6,605 nt of DNA, taken from NCBI GenBank assembly GCA_030684415.1, contig JAUXNL010000529.1:1-6605 (forward strand), in the 5' to 3' direction. The notes below the pieces were generated by a model. That model saw only the letters and a program-made list of their open reading frames with translations, was not told where the DNA came from and made no database searches. Position numbers and translations under genes: made by a program. This DNA comes from Moraxellaceae bacterium. Lineage in GTDB: Bacteria > Pseudomonadota > Gammaproteobacteria > Pseudomonadales > Moraxellaceae. Position 1 is the stretch's first letter. Every line of letters starts with the position of its first letter. This document shows positions 6,433 through 6,605 of the stretch, in pieces.

Positions 6433-6440
6433 TCGCGATC

Positions 6441-6605
6441 ATGCTGCCCACCGTGTTTATTTCCCATGGCTCACCCATGCTGGCCGTGATGCCCGGCGAG
6501 TGGGGAGCTGCCTGGCAGGCAATGGCCGCTGCACTACCGCGACCATCGGCCATCCTGATGGTGTCGGCCCACTGGACCACACGCGAGCCCATGCTCAGCT
6601 CGGCC
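6441..6605 (+). CDS. DODA/YgiD-type extradiol ring-cleavage dioxygenase family protein, 5' part only
   Basis: The first 55 codons are present and the gene runs off the right edge; the family is usually about 260 residues long. The start MLPTVFISHGSP and the later ILMVSAHW are the two N-terminal signatures of the class III extradiol dioxygenase family that includes plant DOPA 4,5-dioxygenase and E. coli YgiD. These enzymes open catechol-type rings, such as L-DOPA, using a metal ion in the cytoplasm. H9 and H44 match the first two metal-ligand histidines of YgiD, with the same spacing of 35 residues; the remaining ligands would lie beyond the window. The start is well supported by AAAGGAG eight bases upstream. 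The gene follows the transporter by 132 bp on the same strand, so it could be read through from it but seems to have its own signals. The true substrate is unknown. Confidence 0.88.
   Translation, partial: MLPTVFISHGSPMLAVMPGEWGAAWQAMAAALPRPSAILMVSAHWTTREPMLSSA

Noticed and set aside
6309..6440. A terminator after the transporter
   Set aside because: I looked for a stem followed by a T-run and found only short, poorly matched repeats.

Overview
The window holds five protein-coding genes of a GC-rich (roughly 60%) proteobacterium. RapA is best known from Gammaproteobacteria, and RapA sitting next to an RluA-type pseudouridine synthase recalls the enterobacterial arrangement. I therefore favour a gammaproteobacterium, with a betaproteobacterium as the alternative; the sequence alone does not settle this.

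Layout, left to right. Positions 1-145 are a short non-coding leader that begins in one arm of a repeated motif (TTTTTCAGCAAGC). A plus-strand gene for an unrecognised protein of about 334 residues follows (146-1150). The 216-bp gap that follows (1151-1366) lies between two convergent genes and holds four inverted repeats in a row, including a perfect 14-bp stem. The minus strand then carries a probable two-gene unit, transcribed leftwards: an RluA-family pseudouridine synthase (4901-4248), then 49 bp later rapA (4198-1367), the SWI2/SNF2-type ATPase that recycles RNA polymerase. A 186-bp divergent spacer (4902-5087) separates rluA from a plus-strand 12-helix MFS transporter of the drug:proton antiporter type (5088-6308). 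After 132 bp, the first 55 codons of a DODA/YgiD-type extradiol dioxygenase-family protein run off the right edge (6441-6605).

How the genes relate. rluA and rapA both serve the RNA and transcription machinery and probably share a transcript. The transporter and the dioxygenase-like gene point the same way but look independently expressed, because the second has its own strong ribosome binding site and a sizeable leader. The 334-residue gene has no visible functional link to its neighbours.

I found no mobile element, CRISPR array, tRNA or rRNA, and no evidence of an elaborate undescribed system. The least explained parts are the 334-residue gene, the repeated GCTTGCTGAAAAA motif that brackets it in inverted orientation, the cluster of inverted repeats behind it, and a GC-rich hairpin directly abutting the predicted start codon of the transporter.
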